The notes below the pieces were generated by a model. It ran no database searches and was not told the DNA's origin. It saw only the letters and a program-made list of their open reading frames with translations. Both the position numbers and the translations under genes were made by a program. From CBDFLD01 sp965249005 (GTDB lineage Bacteria; Acidobacteriota; UBA6911), in contig CBDFLD010000006.1 of NCBI GenBank assembly GCA_965249005.1, positions 62,001 through 126,000 on the forward strand: 64,000 bases of DNA. The letters are read 5' to 3'. Every line of letters begins with the position of its first letter. Within the stretch, counting starts at the first letter, position 1. Shown one piece after another: positions 55,911-64,000 of the stretch.

Positions 55911-56564
55911 ATGAGCGACAAACGAGCATACAGGAGATTTTTTCTCGTACGACACGCCGAGGCATTAGCCAACACCGAGATGCGGTACCTCGGAAGTCAA
56001 GATGATCCCCTCACCGAGCGAGGAGTCCACCAGGCGCATCGCCTAGGGGAAGCCTTGGCCCCTTTGCCGATCACCCGCGTCTACACCAGCCCTCTGGTTC
56101 GCGCGCGGGACACCGCCGCCCGAATCGCCCGTGGGCGGGGCCTGAATTTCATTACCGATGTGCGGCTGCGAGAGGGATCCTTCGGTGACTGGGAAGGTTT
56201 GAGCCGCTCGGAGGTACTGGCTCGGAGTCCGCAGAATGCGAAGATCCTGGCGTCCTGGGAATCGGATCCGAGTAGATCTCCGCCGAACGGCGACTCCTTC
56301 GAGGATATTCAGGCCCGGATCCTCGCGTTCGTGGAGGAGTTGGGCGACGGCAGCAGGGAGCAATGGACCGTAGTGGTCAGCCATGTGGGTCCGATCAAGG
56401 CCCTCCTGGCAGCAGCGATCGGGGCTCCGTCGAATGTAGGCCGACGGCTGTTCCTCGATCCCGCTACCATCAGCGTTATCGACTGGGGAGCGCCTCCGGT
56501 GGTACGTCTCTTCAATTCGCACGCGCACCTGGGCTGGCAGGGGGCGAGGTGGATGACGGAGTAG
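55911..56564 (+). CDS. Histidine phosphatase family protein (possible alpha-ribazole phosphatase)
   Basis: A 217-residue phosphoglycerate-mutase-like phosphatase. RRFFLVRHAEALANTE holds the phospho-histidine (RHA instead of the usual RHG). TSPLVRARDTAARIA has the second Arg, the Glu acid is in LREGSFGDWEGL, and VVSHVGPIKALLAAAIG holds the second His. These residues make it active in principle. Its neighbour btuFCD (divergent) makes an alpha-ribazole phosphatase (CobC) role attractive, but other histidine phosphatases look alike. ATG 55911 is preferred over the in-frame ATG 15 bp upstream by its GGAAG-type site. Confidence 0.8.
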   Translation: MSDKRAYRRFFLVRHAEALANTEMRYLGSQDDPLTERGVHQAHRLGEALAPLPITRVYTSPLVRARDTAARIARGRGLNFITDVRLREGSFGDWEGLSRSEVLARSPQNAKILASWESDPSRSPPNGDSFEDIQARILAFVEELGDGSREQWTVVVSHVGPIKALLAAAIGAPSNVGRRLFLDPATISVIDWGAPPVVRLFNSHAHLGWQGARWMTE

Positions 56565-56776
56565 GGGGCACTCCAGCCACCCGAGCCCTTGAAGAAGATG
56601 ACATCACGCCGGGACGGAGAATTGCTTTGCCAGTTTTTTGGGAACGAACCACCCGAGATGAATCTTGACTTCAACGAACCTAGATAATTGAATATAAAGT
56701 ACACGGACATCAGGTTTTCGGCAGGCTCGAGTTCTTTGCTCTGTTTGGACGAGGGCCCGTCCGGATGGGAGTCTCG

Positions 56777-57016
56777 ATGAGAGCTGTTTCTTTGGTCATC
56801 ATAGGATTATTGGTCGTTCTGGCCTATCCATCTGCTGCCTATGGCTATATCGATCCCGGCGCCGGCAGTTTGTTTCTCCAGTTCCTTCTGGGAGGCCTAG
56901 CCGGCGTCTACGCATTGGGTATCTTGTTCAGGCAGCGGATCGCTCGATTTTTCCGCCGCTCCAAGAAAAAAGAGGACGGGGAGCCATCCATCCCAACTGA
57001 GCGGAAACCAGAATGA
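56777..57016 (+). CDS. Small YIDPGAGS membrane protein
   Basis: A 79-residue protein: a signal-like or membrane segment (SLVIIGLLVVLAYPSAAYG), the striking motif YIDPGAGSLFLQFLLGGLAG, a second hydrophobic stretch, then a basic, charged tail (RIARFFRRSKKKEDGEP). The motif is seen in many bacterial small membrane proteins of unknown function, often beside methyltransferase or envelope genes. GGGAG precedes the ATG at 56777. Its stop overlaps the methyltransferase start by four bases (ATGA), so translation is coupled. An upstream TTGACT (56665) with AT-rich DNA could be part of a promoter. Confidence 0.8.
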   Translation: MRAVSLVIIGLLVVLAYPSAAYGYIDPGAGSLFLQFLLGGLAGVYALGILFRQRIARFFRRSKKKEDGEPSIPTERKPE

Positions 57017-58440
57017 GTCGGTTCCGCGATCGAGGGGCCATGCCTTCGCCTCACCAACAAGGAAGCTCCTTCCGGGATCCTGCGGGCACCGTCGTTGTTG
57101 TGGAGGATCACGTTTACCGTATCATCCACGCCGAAGCTCTGGACGAATGGAGGAGCTTCTCCGAGTCCGCTCTTTTTCGGGAGCTTCAAAAGGCCCGGTT
57201 GATCGTCCCAAGCTATCCTGCCACCAAGGTACCGCCCGCTCTCAACCAACACTTGCAGAGCGAAACCATCATCGAGCACGAGCGCATACCGGTCATCTCG
57301 TATCCTTACGAGTGGAGCTACGAGATGCTCCGTCAAGCTGCATTGCTACACCTGGAAATCATGGAGCGTTGTCTAGGCCACGACTTCATCCTCAAGGACG
57401 CGTCATCTTTCAACATTCAATTCGTGGGTCCGGATCCGATCTTCATCGATGTTTTGTCTTTTGTCCGATGGCGCCGCGGCGAACCCTGGAATGCCTACAA
57501 CCAGTTCTGCAAGATGTTTCTATATCCGTTGCTTCTGCACGCCTACAAGCAAGTTCCCTTTCAAAGTTGGATCCGTAGCGAGTTGGAGGGATTGGACCCG
57601 AAACAGCTCTCACATCTCATGAGTTTTCGAGATACGTTTCGGAGCGGCGTCCTAACCCACGTGCATATGCAGGCATGGATGCAGAAGCGTTTCAGTAACT
57701 CCAGTCGCAGCACCCGGGCAGCGGTCCGATCCAGCGGTTTTTCAAAGACCGCCATACAAAACAACGTCCGAGGTCTCCACCGATTGTTGAGTGGTCTGCC
57801 GGCGCCCAAAGAAAAGTCGCACTGGTCCCATTACGACACCATCCATCAATATAGCGACTCGGCTCTCGCGCAAAAAGAGGTCTTCGTTGAAAGCACGCTG
57901 GCCACCCGAAGCGACTGGCGTCTGATATGGGACTTGGGCTGCAACACCGGTCAGTTCAGTCAGCTGGCGGCTAAGCACGCCGACTATGTGATCGCGATGG
58001 ATTCCGACCACTGCAGCGTGGACTCGCTCTATGAACGCGTAAGAAAAGAAAAGATTCAAAACGTGCTACCGCTGGTCGTCAACCTGGCGAACCCTTCCCC
58101 CGACCAAGGCTGGGCAGGTCAGGAACGGCGCGACCTGTGGTCGCGGGGCCGCCCCGACGTGATTCTGTGCCTGGCCCTGACCCATCACGTCGTGCTCAGT
58201 TCTAATATTCCCCTGCAGGCCTTTGTCGGTTGGCTGGGATCCGCAACAGCGAATCTCATCATTGAGTTCGTCGACAAGAAAGATCCGATGGCAGAGCGAC
58301 TGCTATTGAACAAGGATGATACCTACCGCGACTATAATCAGAATAACTTTGAAGCTTGCCTAAAAGAACACTTCCTGCTCGAAAAACAACAAACTGGAGC
58401 GACCCGAACCCTTTACTACGCAAGCCATCGTAAAGCGTGA
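57013..58440 (+). CDS. SAM-dependent methyltransferase (NoeA-like) with unusual N-terminal domain
   Basis: A 475-residue protein. The C-terminal half has a class I methyltransferase core: IWDLGCNTGQFSQLAAKHAD (motif I), a VIAMDSDHCSVDSLY acidic loop and DVILCLALTHHVV. The N-terminal 250 residues are a separate domain with EWSYEMLRQAALLHLEIMER and ILKDASSFNIQFVGPDPIF, plus IDVLSFVRWR. This last block resembles the APH/kinase-like catalytic loop spacing, but I do not claim kinase activity. The protein starts by overlapping the YIDPGAGS gene. The substrate is unknown; a membrane or cell-surface polymer is a reasonable guess. mtnA follows 32 bp downstream. Confidence 0.8.
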   Translation: MSRFRDRGAMPSPHQQGSSFRDPAGTVVVVEDHVYRIIHAEALDEWRSFSESALFRELQKARLIVPSYPATKVPPALNQHLQSETIIEHERIPVISYPYEWSYEMLRQAALLHLEIMERCLGHDFILKDASSFNIQFVGPDPIFIDVLSFVRWRRGEPWNAYNQFCKMFLYPLLLHAYKQVPFQSWIRSELEGLDPKQLSHLMSFRDTFRSGVLTHVHMQAWMQKRFSNSSRSTRAAVRSSGFSKTAIQNNVRGLHRLLSGLPAPKEKSHWSHYDTIHQYSDSALAQKEVFVESTLATRSDWRLIWDLGCNTGQFSQLAAKHADYVIAMDSDHCSVDSLYERVRKEKIQNVLPLVVNLANPSPDQGWAGQERRDLWSRGRPDVILCLALTHHVVLSSNIPLQAFVGWLGSATANLIIEFVDKKDPMAERLLLNKDDTYRDYNQNNFEACLKEHFLLEKQQTGATRTLYYASHRKA

Positions 58441-58472
58441 TGGGGCACGACGAGACAGAGACGAGGAAAACA

Positions 58473-59531
58473 ATGATCCGCACAATCGAATGGACCGATT
58501 CGGGCATCGTAATGTTGGACCAGCGCCTCCTTCCCACCGAGGAGACTTACAACTGCTACACTGACTATACGGAAGTAGCCGACGCCATCCGAACCATGGT
58601 GATTCGAGGCGCGCCGGCCATCGGGGTGGCGGCCGCGATGGGTGTTGCACTTGGAGTCCGCAGCGCACCCGCGGTTTCCATCGGCGAGCTCGATCCGCAA
58701 TTCGAGAAGATTTGTGAAGTGATCTCCGCCACGCGACCGACTGCCGTCAATCTCTTCTGGGCGATTGAGCGGATGCGGCAAGTATACGAAATGCATCGTG
58801 CCCGCGGCGTAGATAGCGTCAAGGATGCGCTCATACGTGAGGCACAACAGATAAAGGAATCGGACGTGCAGGCGAATCTTGAAATTGGCCGCTTTGGGCA
58901 GGAATTACTGCCAGAAAACGCCCGGGTGCTGACACATTGCAATGCCGGTGCGCTAGCCACAGCTGGATACGGCACAGCGCTCGGGGTGATCCGGGCCGCG
59001 GTCGAAGCCGGGAAGAAAGTAAGCGTTTATGCCGACGAGACCCGTCCCTTTCTTCAGGGGGCAAGGCTGACGGCATGGGAACTGGCCAAAGACAACATCC
59101 CCGTCACGGTCATTACCGATAACATGGCCGGACACATCCTCCGTAACGAAAACATCGACTGCGTCATCGTCGGTGCAGACCGGATTGCAGCCAACGGTGA
59201 CGTGGCAAACAAGATCGGCACATATTCGGTCGCGGTTCTTGCCAAGGAGAACGCGATTCCGTTCTATGTCGCCGCTCCGATCTCAACGCTCGATCTGAAT
59301 GTTGCGGATGGAAGCCAGATTCCGATCGAAGAGCGTGATCCTCTGGAAGTTCGTCAGATTCAAGGTATCCCCATCACGCCGGAAAGGGCCGGAGTACGGA
59401 ATCCGGCCTTCGATGTGACTTCCCATACTTATGTTCGGGCGATCATCACAGACCGGGGAATCGCCCGGCCGCCCTACTTGGAAACGCTGTCGAGTCTGGC
59501 CGCCAGTAAGACTGGAAGCTCGAGTCGGTAG
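58473..59531 (+). CDS. mtnA: S-methyl-5-thioribose-1-phosphate isomerase
   Basis: Isomerises methylthioribose-1-phosphate to methylthioribulose-1-phosphate in the methionine salvage pathway. The 352-residue protein has IRGAPAIGVAAAMGVALG, LTHCNAGALATAGYGTALGV with the catalytic Cys region, and VYADETRPFLQGARLTAWEL. The Asp-bearing motif is CVIVGADRIAANGDVANKIG. GAGG precedes ATG 58473 by six bases; a GTG start overlapping the methyltransferase stop is less likely. A methyltransferase and a SAM-related salvage enzyme side by side is a natural pairing in one transcript. Confidence 0.93.
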   Translation: MIRTIEWTDSGIVMLDQRLLPTEETYNCYTDYTEVADAIRTMVIRGAPAIGVAAAMGVALGVRSAPAVSIGELDPQFEKICEVISATRPTAVNLFWAIERMRQVYEMHRARGVDSVKDALIREAQQIKESDVQANLEIGRFGQELLPENARVLTHCNAGALATAGYGTALGVIRAAVEAGKKVSVYADETRPFLQGARLTAWELAKDNIPVTVITDNMAGHILRNENIDCVIVGADRIAANGDVANKIGTYSVAVLAKENAIPFYVAAPISTLDLNVADGSQIPIEERDPLEVRQIQGIPITPERAGVRNPAFDVTSHTYVRAIITDRGIARPPYLETLSSLAASKTGSSSR

Positions 59532-59570
59532 GCAAATCCCAAGGCAACCCACGGGTCCGGAAAAATCGGC

Positions 59571-60632
59571 ATGCTAGTTCTCGGAATCGAGTCGTCCTGT
59601 GACGAAACAGCTGCCGCCCTCGTCGAGGATGGAAGTCGTGTGCTCTCAAATGTCGTTGCCTCTCAGATCAAGACCCACAGCCGCTTTGGAGGTGTGGTGC
59701 CGGAGTTGGCGAGTCGGGAGCACGTGCGCAACATCGGCTATGTCGTACGCCAGGCTTTCGATGATGCCGGGAAATCCTACCAGGACATTGACGGAATCGC
59801 GGTCACCCGAGGTCCGGGACTCGTCGGCTCGCTGCTGGTGGGAGTTTCGTTTGCCAAGGCCATGGCGTTTGCGCTGCGCAAGCCGCTGGTGCCCATCAAC
59901 CATATAGAGGGGCACATCTATTCGGCTTTCATCGAAAATCGGAAGATTCGCTTTCCCTTGCTCTCACTCGTGGTGTCGGGCGGACACACCTCTTTGATCT
60001 TCTCACCTGAGAAGGACTCCTACACCCACGTTTCGCGCACTCGTGACGACGCCGCAGGCGAAGCGCTCGACAAACTATCCAAATTTCTGGGACTCGGATA
60101 TCCGGGAGGCCCGGTCATCGATCGCCTGTCCGGTCAAGGAGACGCGCGGCGCTTTCACTTCTCTATCCCAAAAATCAGTGATGGGAGGCTCGATTTCAGC
60201 TTCAGCGGTTTCAAAACCGCGGCACTACGCCACATCGAAGCTGAAAGAATTCAACCGGTGCGACGGGGTAAGGCCCCGGATCAAAAGATCCTGGACCTCG
60301 TTTCCAGTTACCAGCGAACGATCGTCAAAACCCTGCTGCTTCAAACACGACGCGCCGTCGAGCGCTATCGCCCGGCATCGCTGATCGTTGTCGGGGGTGT
60401 CGCGTGCAATCGTTTGATACGGAAGACATTCAAGGAAGCATTCGAAGATCGATCCTCGACATTCACTCGAAATGAATCGCAATACCCGGCAACTCCGAAA
60501 GTGTACTACCCGAGTCCGGCCCTAACAACCGATAACGCCGCTATGATTGCCGCAGCAGGAACCCCAAAACTCCGGAGACCTACGGTAACGAAGCTGGATC
60601 TCAACGCGGACCCCGACCTAGAGCTCTGCTAG
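59571..60632 (+). CDS. tsaD: tRNA N6-adenosine threonylcarbamoyltransferase
   Basis: Transfers the threonylcarbamoyl group to A37 of ANN-decoding tRNAs. The 353-residue ASKHA protein has LVLGIESSCDETAAALVEDG, PELASREHVRNIGYVV, VTRGPGLVGSLLVGV and the metal-binding INHIEGHIYSAF with its two His residues. Further motifs are LSLVVSGGHTSLIF and DFSFSGFKTA, then VVGGVACNRLIRK and YPSPALTTDNAAMIA. The 39-bp gap after mtnA suggests one transcript. The second IS1380 copy begins 188 bp downstream. Confidence 0.95.
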   Translation: MLVLGIESSCDETAAALVEDGSRVLSNVVASQIKTHSRFGGVVPELASREHVRNIGYVVRQAFDDAGKSYQDIDGIAVTRGPGLVGSLLVGVSFAKAMAFALRKPLVPINHIEGHIYSAFIENRKIRFPLLSLVVSGGHTSLIFSPEKDSYTHVSRTRDDAAGEALDKLSKFLGLGYPGGPVIDRLSGQGDARRFHFSIPKISDGRLDFSFSGFKTAALRHIEAERIQPVRRGKAPDQKILDLVSSYQRTIVKTLLLQTRRAVERYRPASLIVVGGVACNRLIRKTFKEAFEDRSSTFTRNESQYPATPKVYYPSPALTTDNAAMIAAAGTPKLRRPTVTKLDLNADPDLELC

Positions 60633-60820
60633 CACTAAGGTTTATCCGGCATCCGCTCCGTCCCGTTGGTCGGAAACAAGTACGCTGCAGCCTCGCTGCA
60701 AGGGAAAGCACCCGTACAATTTCGGTGCAATCTTCGTGTTGCCTGGTACGATAGTGATGCCTTAGGATACCCGTCAAAGAAGAATGATGGATAGATTCTC
60801 AAGCACAGCGATTGCCTAGT
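60633..60820. other. tsaD-IS1380 intergenic region
   Basis: 188 bp, nothing recognised. It includes CCTAGT at the end, the site where the second IS1380 inserted (partner ACTAGT at 62673-62678). Confidence 0.6.
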
Positions 60821-62672
60821 CCTTAGTCCAGCGTGATTTTTTGCATGAGGAGGAAGAACAGCCCTGGAACGTGCGCCGTTACGGGATAAAATGCGTTTGA
60901 TATATTTACAAGACATCCCGAAAGGAGCACATTCCAGGTGAATAAAAGAAACCACAGAATCCTCCTCCGAGACAAGCAAAATCTTACACGCCGGTTGGAA
61001 AGAAATCAGTTTGAGGACCGGTCCGATCCTATGTTCAAGGACTCCAACACCTACTACGAGATCGCCGAGAGAACGCGCGCCATCGGATCTGGTGGTATCG
61101 GAGCCATTCACAAGCTCGTGTGTAAGCTTGGATTGGACAAAGATATCAACAGAAACATCGTTTTGCTCAAGTACCACTTTCCTTACTGGGAATCCGATCA
61201 TGTACTGAACATCGCATACAACGTCTTGTCGGGTGGAACCTGTCTCGAAGATATCGAGCGGTTGCGCCAGGATGAGACCTACATGAACGGACTGGGAGCC
61301 GAGAGGATTCCGGATCCCACGACGGCTGGAGATTTCCTCCGTCGTTTCGATGAGGATTGGATCTTCGGACTTCAGGAAACCATCAATGAAACCCGAACCA
61401 AGGTGTGGAAGTTGCAGGATGCTTCCTTCCGGAAGGAGGCCATCATCGACGTGGACGGGACCGTCGCCGGAACCTTGGGGGAATGCAAGGAAGGAATGGA
61501 CATTGCCTACAACGGGATCTGGGGTTACGCACCGTTGATCGTGACCTTGGCCAATACGAATGAGGTCCTCTATCTGATGAATCGGCCGGGCAACCGTCCC
61601 TCTTCCGACGGAGCGGCCGAGTGGATGGACCGGGCAATCGATCTGGTGTCGTCGGTGTTTACGAAGGTCTGGCTTCGGGGCGACACGGATTTCTCGCTGA
61701 CGAGAAACTTCGATCGCTGGGACGAGCGGGTTGGTTTTGTCTTTGGTTATGACGCCAAGCCGAACCTGGTCGGGATGGCCGATGCCCTGCCGGAGAGACA
61801 ATGGAAACCGCTCGAGCGGCCTCCTCGTTATGAGGTCAAGAGCGAAGAACGGCGCCGTCCGGAAAACGTCAAAGAACAAGTAATCAAGGAGAGAGAATTC
61901 AAGAACATCCGCCTGCAGAGCGAGCAGGTCGCCGAGTTTGACTATCGTCCCGGACACTGTAAGAAAACCTATCGCATGGTTGTGGTTCGGAAGAACCTCA
62001 CGATCGAAAAGGGGGAGCACCGGCTGTTTGATGAGGTCCGGTACTTCTTCTACATCACCAACGATCGGGAGATGACGATGGGAGAAGTGGTCCTTTTTGC
62101 CAACGATCGCTGCAACCAGGAAAACGTCATCGGTCAGCTCAAGAGTGGAGTGAACGCCTTGAGGATGCCTTCGGACAGTCTGGTATCGAACTGGGCCTAC
62201 ATGGTCATCGCATCGCTGGCGTGGAATCTGAAGGCCTGGTATGGCCTGGTGACGCAGGCGCCGACAGTACGTCGTGATATCTTGAGGATGGAGTTCAAAC
62301 GCTTCCTGGTGAACTTTGTGCAAATACCCTGTCAGATTGTAAGAACCGGTCGTCGCCTCGTTTACAGGATATTGGCCTATAGCAAGCATCTCGAAACCTT
62401 TTTGGCGACGTTCGACTATATCAGGCAACTCAGGTTTACTTGAAGGCGCCTCGCCGGCGGGTGAGCCCGTACCCCCGGCGGAGCAAGAGTGGCGGGCGAA
62501 AGGAAGGGCATAACAGAGACAAACAAGATCAAGTGATCCAGACAACCAATGGAAGGTTTGTCTCTTGTGTTTCTCTTTGCTTTCCCTGTTACGCACAAGG
62601 AGCTGAAATCCACGAGATATTCGGAAAAGGCAAACGATTTTCCGAGCGAGCTCATACCTCGCTTATTTTGGG
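60821..62672 (+). mobile_element. IS1380-family insertion sequence, copy 2
   Basis: 1852 bp, inverse orientation to copy 1, the same length and nearly identical (one base difference was noticed near 60860 versus 50063). Flanks share CTAGT (5 bp), consistent with its own target duplication. The two copies form a large inverted pair bounding about 10.7 kb. Confidence 0.95.
60938..62443 (+). CDS. IS1380-family DDE transposase (copy 2)
   Basis: A 501-residue transposase, the same residues as copy 1 as far as compared: VDGTVAGTLGECKEGMD, RGDTDFSLTRNFDRWD and NQENVIGQLKSGVNALRM. An AAGGAG precedes the start codon (GTG). The reading frame is intact, so this copy should be able to drive movement of both elements. 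Confidence 0.95.
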   Translation: MNKRNHRILLRDKQNLTRRLERNQFEDRSDPMFKDSNTYYEIAERTRAIGSGGIGAIHKLVCKLGLDKDINRNIVLLKYHFPYWESDHVLNIAYNVLSGGTCLEDIERLRQDETYMNGLGAERIPDPTTAGDFLRRFDEDWIFGLQETINETRTKVWKLQDASFRKEAIIDVDGTVAGTLGECKEGMDIAYNGIWGYAPLIVTLANTNEVLYLMNRPGNRPSSDGAAEWMDRAIDLVSSVFTKVWLRGDTDFSLTRNFDRWDERVGFVFGYDAKPNLVGMADALPERQWKPLERPPRYEVKSEERRRPENVKEQVIKEREFKNIRLQSEQVAEFDYRPGHCKKTYRMVVVRKNLTIEKGEHRLFDEVRYFFYITNDREMTMGEVVLFANDRCNQENVIGQLKSGVNALRMPSDSLVSNWAYMVIASLAWNLKAWYGLVTQAPTVRRDILRMEFKRFLVNFVQIPCQIVRTGRRLVYRILAYSKHLETFLATFDYIRQLRFT

Positions 62673-62863
62673 ACTAGTTCGCGTCGCGTGGTTTTGTACA
62701 CGACGACCGGAGCGCATTTGAACGCTTTCGGCGCACGATTGATCATGGACAATCAGAACCAGGACAGCAAACGCGTGCAGTAGCAAGAAATGTATTAGGA
62801 AGTATCTTGGGACGACTCGGCTGACACACTGACTGCCATGTGGAGGCGGCAACGTTTTTTTGG
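62673..62863. other. Region between IS1380 copy 2 and sulfatase-like gene
   Basis: 191 bp. Begins with the IS target repeat ACTAGT. No gene or clear promoter recognised. GGAGG at 62842-62846 lies 17 bp before the ATG, so the true start of the next gene could be a GTG at 62840. Confidence 0.5.
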
Positions 62864-64000
62864 ATGAAACTTGACAATACGTACTGGGCGCAACCTTCAG
62901 GGATTCAAGACTCGCTACACATTTTTGGGGCCTTCGCGTTTGCCGTGTCCCAGCCCATTTACTCAGTGCTGTCTGAGTACCCCGAGTTCCTTATCGCCCA
63001 CCGCCTGACAGGCCTGGACGTTCTAATCTTGGTGCTCGTGCTGAGCATCGGCATCCCGGCCTTCTGGATACTGGGTGAGAACGTCTTGGCCCTAGTGGCT
63101 TCAGGAGCTCAAAAGGTTGCTCACCTACTGGCCCTCACTGGACTCGTTGCGATCGGGCTTCTACCTCTCCTGAGAAACGGTCCGGCGGTCGGCGCGGCGG
63201 CCACAATCACAGTCGCCCTTTTGCTGGCAACTATATTTGCCTTTGGTTTTGTGCAGCTGGCGGCGTTACGCAAGTGTATATCGTTTACTGCTACAGCGGT
63301 GCTGATCTTTCCTATCGCTTTTCTTTTCTTTACTCCGACATCGAAGATCCTCATGCCAAAGGCCCCGATGCGTCTGGCATCCCCCCCGCTTGAGGATGCA
63401 CCTCCGATCCTGATGGTTGTCTTCGACGAGTTCGACACCGGCGCGCTCCTGAACGCGAGATTGGAAATCGATGCCGTTCGCTTCCCGAATTTTGCCGCCC
63501 TGGCTCGACAGGCTCATTGGTTTCGAAGGGCGACGTCTCTCAGCAACGGCTCGGTTCCCGCCGTCCCCGGTATCTTGACCGGAATAAGGCCAGAAGGGAA
63601 GCTCCTACCGACGCTGCAAGATCACCCACAAAATTTATTCACGCTCTTGGAGCCTTCTTACCGAATGAACGTGCACGAGTCCTTGACCGAGTTATGCCCA
63701 CCGGACTATTTACCAAAGACAGCGGAGGCGAGACGCGGGAGGATCATCTGGACACTACTCGACCTCGCGGTCGTATACCTGCATGTCATCCTTCCAGATG
63801 AGATGAATGCAAAGCTCCCTTCGATATCTCATGGATGGAGGGATTTCGTCCCCTTCGGCGTTCGCTGGCAACGTCAAGGCCGAGCCTGGACCGACGCACA
63901 GCGGATGTCTATGGCCTTCGTCGACAGTCTCAAGGCATCCGCGGTGCCCACACTCAACTTTCTACACGTTATCTTGCCGCACTTTTACTATGAATACCTA
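62864..64000 (+). CDS. Membrane sulfatase-like/alkaline phosphatase superfamily protein (3' end outside window)
   Basis: An open frame of about 379 codons runs off the window. The N-terminal 165 residues hold about five membrane helices (LDVLILVLVLSIGIPAFWI, LLALTGLVAIGLLPLL, ATITVALLLATIFAFGF, FTATAVLIFPIAFLFF). They are followed by a soluble domain starting PPILMVVFDEFDTGALL, then FPNFAALARQAHWFRRATSL, VPAVPGILTGIRPEGKLLP and HVILPHFYYEY at the edge. This order resembles membrane-anchored sulfatase or phosphoethanolamine-transferase-like proteins, though the usual metal-binding Thr/Cys is not clear, so enzyme activity is uncertain. Cell-envelope modification is the likely field. Confidence 0.75.
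   Translation, partial: MKLDNTYWAQPSGIQDSLHIFGAFAFAVSQPIYSVLSEYPEFLIAHRLTGLDVLILVLVLSIGIPAFWILGENVLALVASGAQKVAHLLALTGLVAIGLLPLLRNGPAVGAAATITVALLLATIFAFGFVQLAALRKCISFTATAVLIFPIAFLFFTPTSKILMPKAPMRLASPPLEDAPPILMVVFDEFDTGALLNARLEIDAVRFPNFAALARQAHWFRRATSLSNGSVPAVPGILTGIRPEGKLLPTLQDHPQNLFTLLEPSYRMNVHESLTELCPPDYLPKTAEARRGRIIWTLLDLAVVYLHVILPDEMNAKLPSISHGWRDFVPFGVRWQRQGRAWTDAQRMSMAFVDSLKASAVPTLNFLHVILPHFYYEYL

Overview
The window looks like chromosomal DNA of a diderm (LPS-making) bacterium, most probably an acidobacterium or a close relative. This is inferred from gene content only: a BamA, OmpH, FabZ, LpxA, LpxI envelope run, Lol lipoprotein export, a TonB-type protein, a SpoIID/SPOR lipoprotein, a PATAN (DUF4388) protein, an MXAN_5187-like protein, and many IS and palindromic repeats. 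No rRNA, tRNA or CRISPR array was seen. Most intact genes are housekeeping; the unusual material is mobile DNA, repeats and gene wreckage.

Layout. 1-4.9 kb (+): end of a SpoIIE/PP2C phosphatase, a secreted PQQ-type propeller protein, nadC, lepB and an iron-dependent alcohol dehydrogenase. 5.0-6.5 kb: wreck of a group II intron (minus strand) with domain V and pieces of its reverse transcriptase. 6.5-9.2 kb: two small membrane proteins, msrA, a REP-like hairpin and a secreted PIG-L deacetylase. 9.3-12.3 kb: comEC, broken by frameshifts, a 145-bp insert and a displaced 51-bp patch. 12.3-17.7 kb (-): rlmD, an unknown gene, coaX, gpsA and purH, with back-to-back promoters toward a cold-shock gene. 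18-24.5 kb: an MXAN_5187-like gene, selA, rnr, a DUF2752 gene and gatB. 24.9-28.1 kb: miaA between two ~130-bp repeats, then an IS110 element in palindromic repeats. 28.1-47.3 kb (all -): spoIID-like, tonB-like, Gfo/Idh, lpxI, lpxA, fabZ, ompH, bamA, clpC, lolD, lolC/E, lysS, nusB, ribH, a DUF512 radical SAM gene and pgsA. 47.5-50.5 kb: a PATAN gene split by an IS1380 element with its target duplication still visible. 50.7-55.7 kb (-): acs and a btuF-btuC-btuD set. 55.9-60.6 kb (+): histidine phosphatase, a small YIDPGAGS membrane protein, a methyltransferase, mtnA and tsaD. 60.8-62.7 kb: a second, nearly identical IS1380 in opposite orientation. 62.9-64 kb: start of a membrane sulfatase-like protein.

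How the genes work together. The 30-38 kb genes serve outer-membrane building: LpxA and LpxI make lipid A precursors, FabZ feeds acyl chains, OmpH and BamA handle outer-membrane proteins, and LolCDE releases lipoproteins. BtuFCD imports corrinoid, and the neighbouring histidine phosphatase may act in cobamide recycling. MiaA, TsaD, SelA, GatB, LysS and RlmD all act on tRNA or rRNA. The YIDPGAGS protein and methyltransferase, with the sulfatase-like protein beyond the IS copy, are the best candidate for an uncharacterised envelope-modification set.
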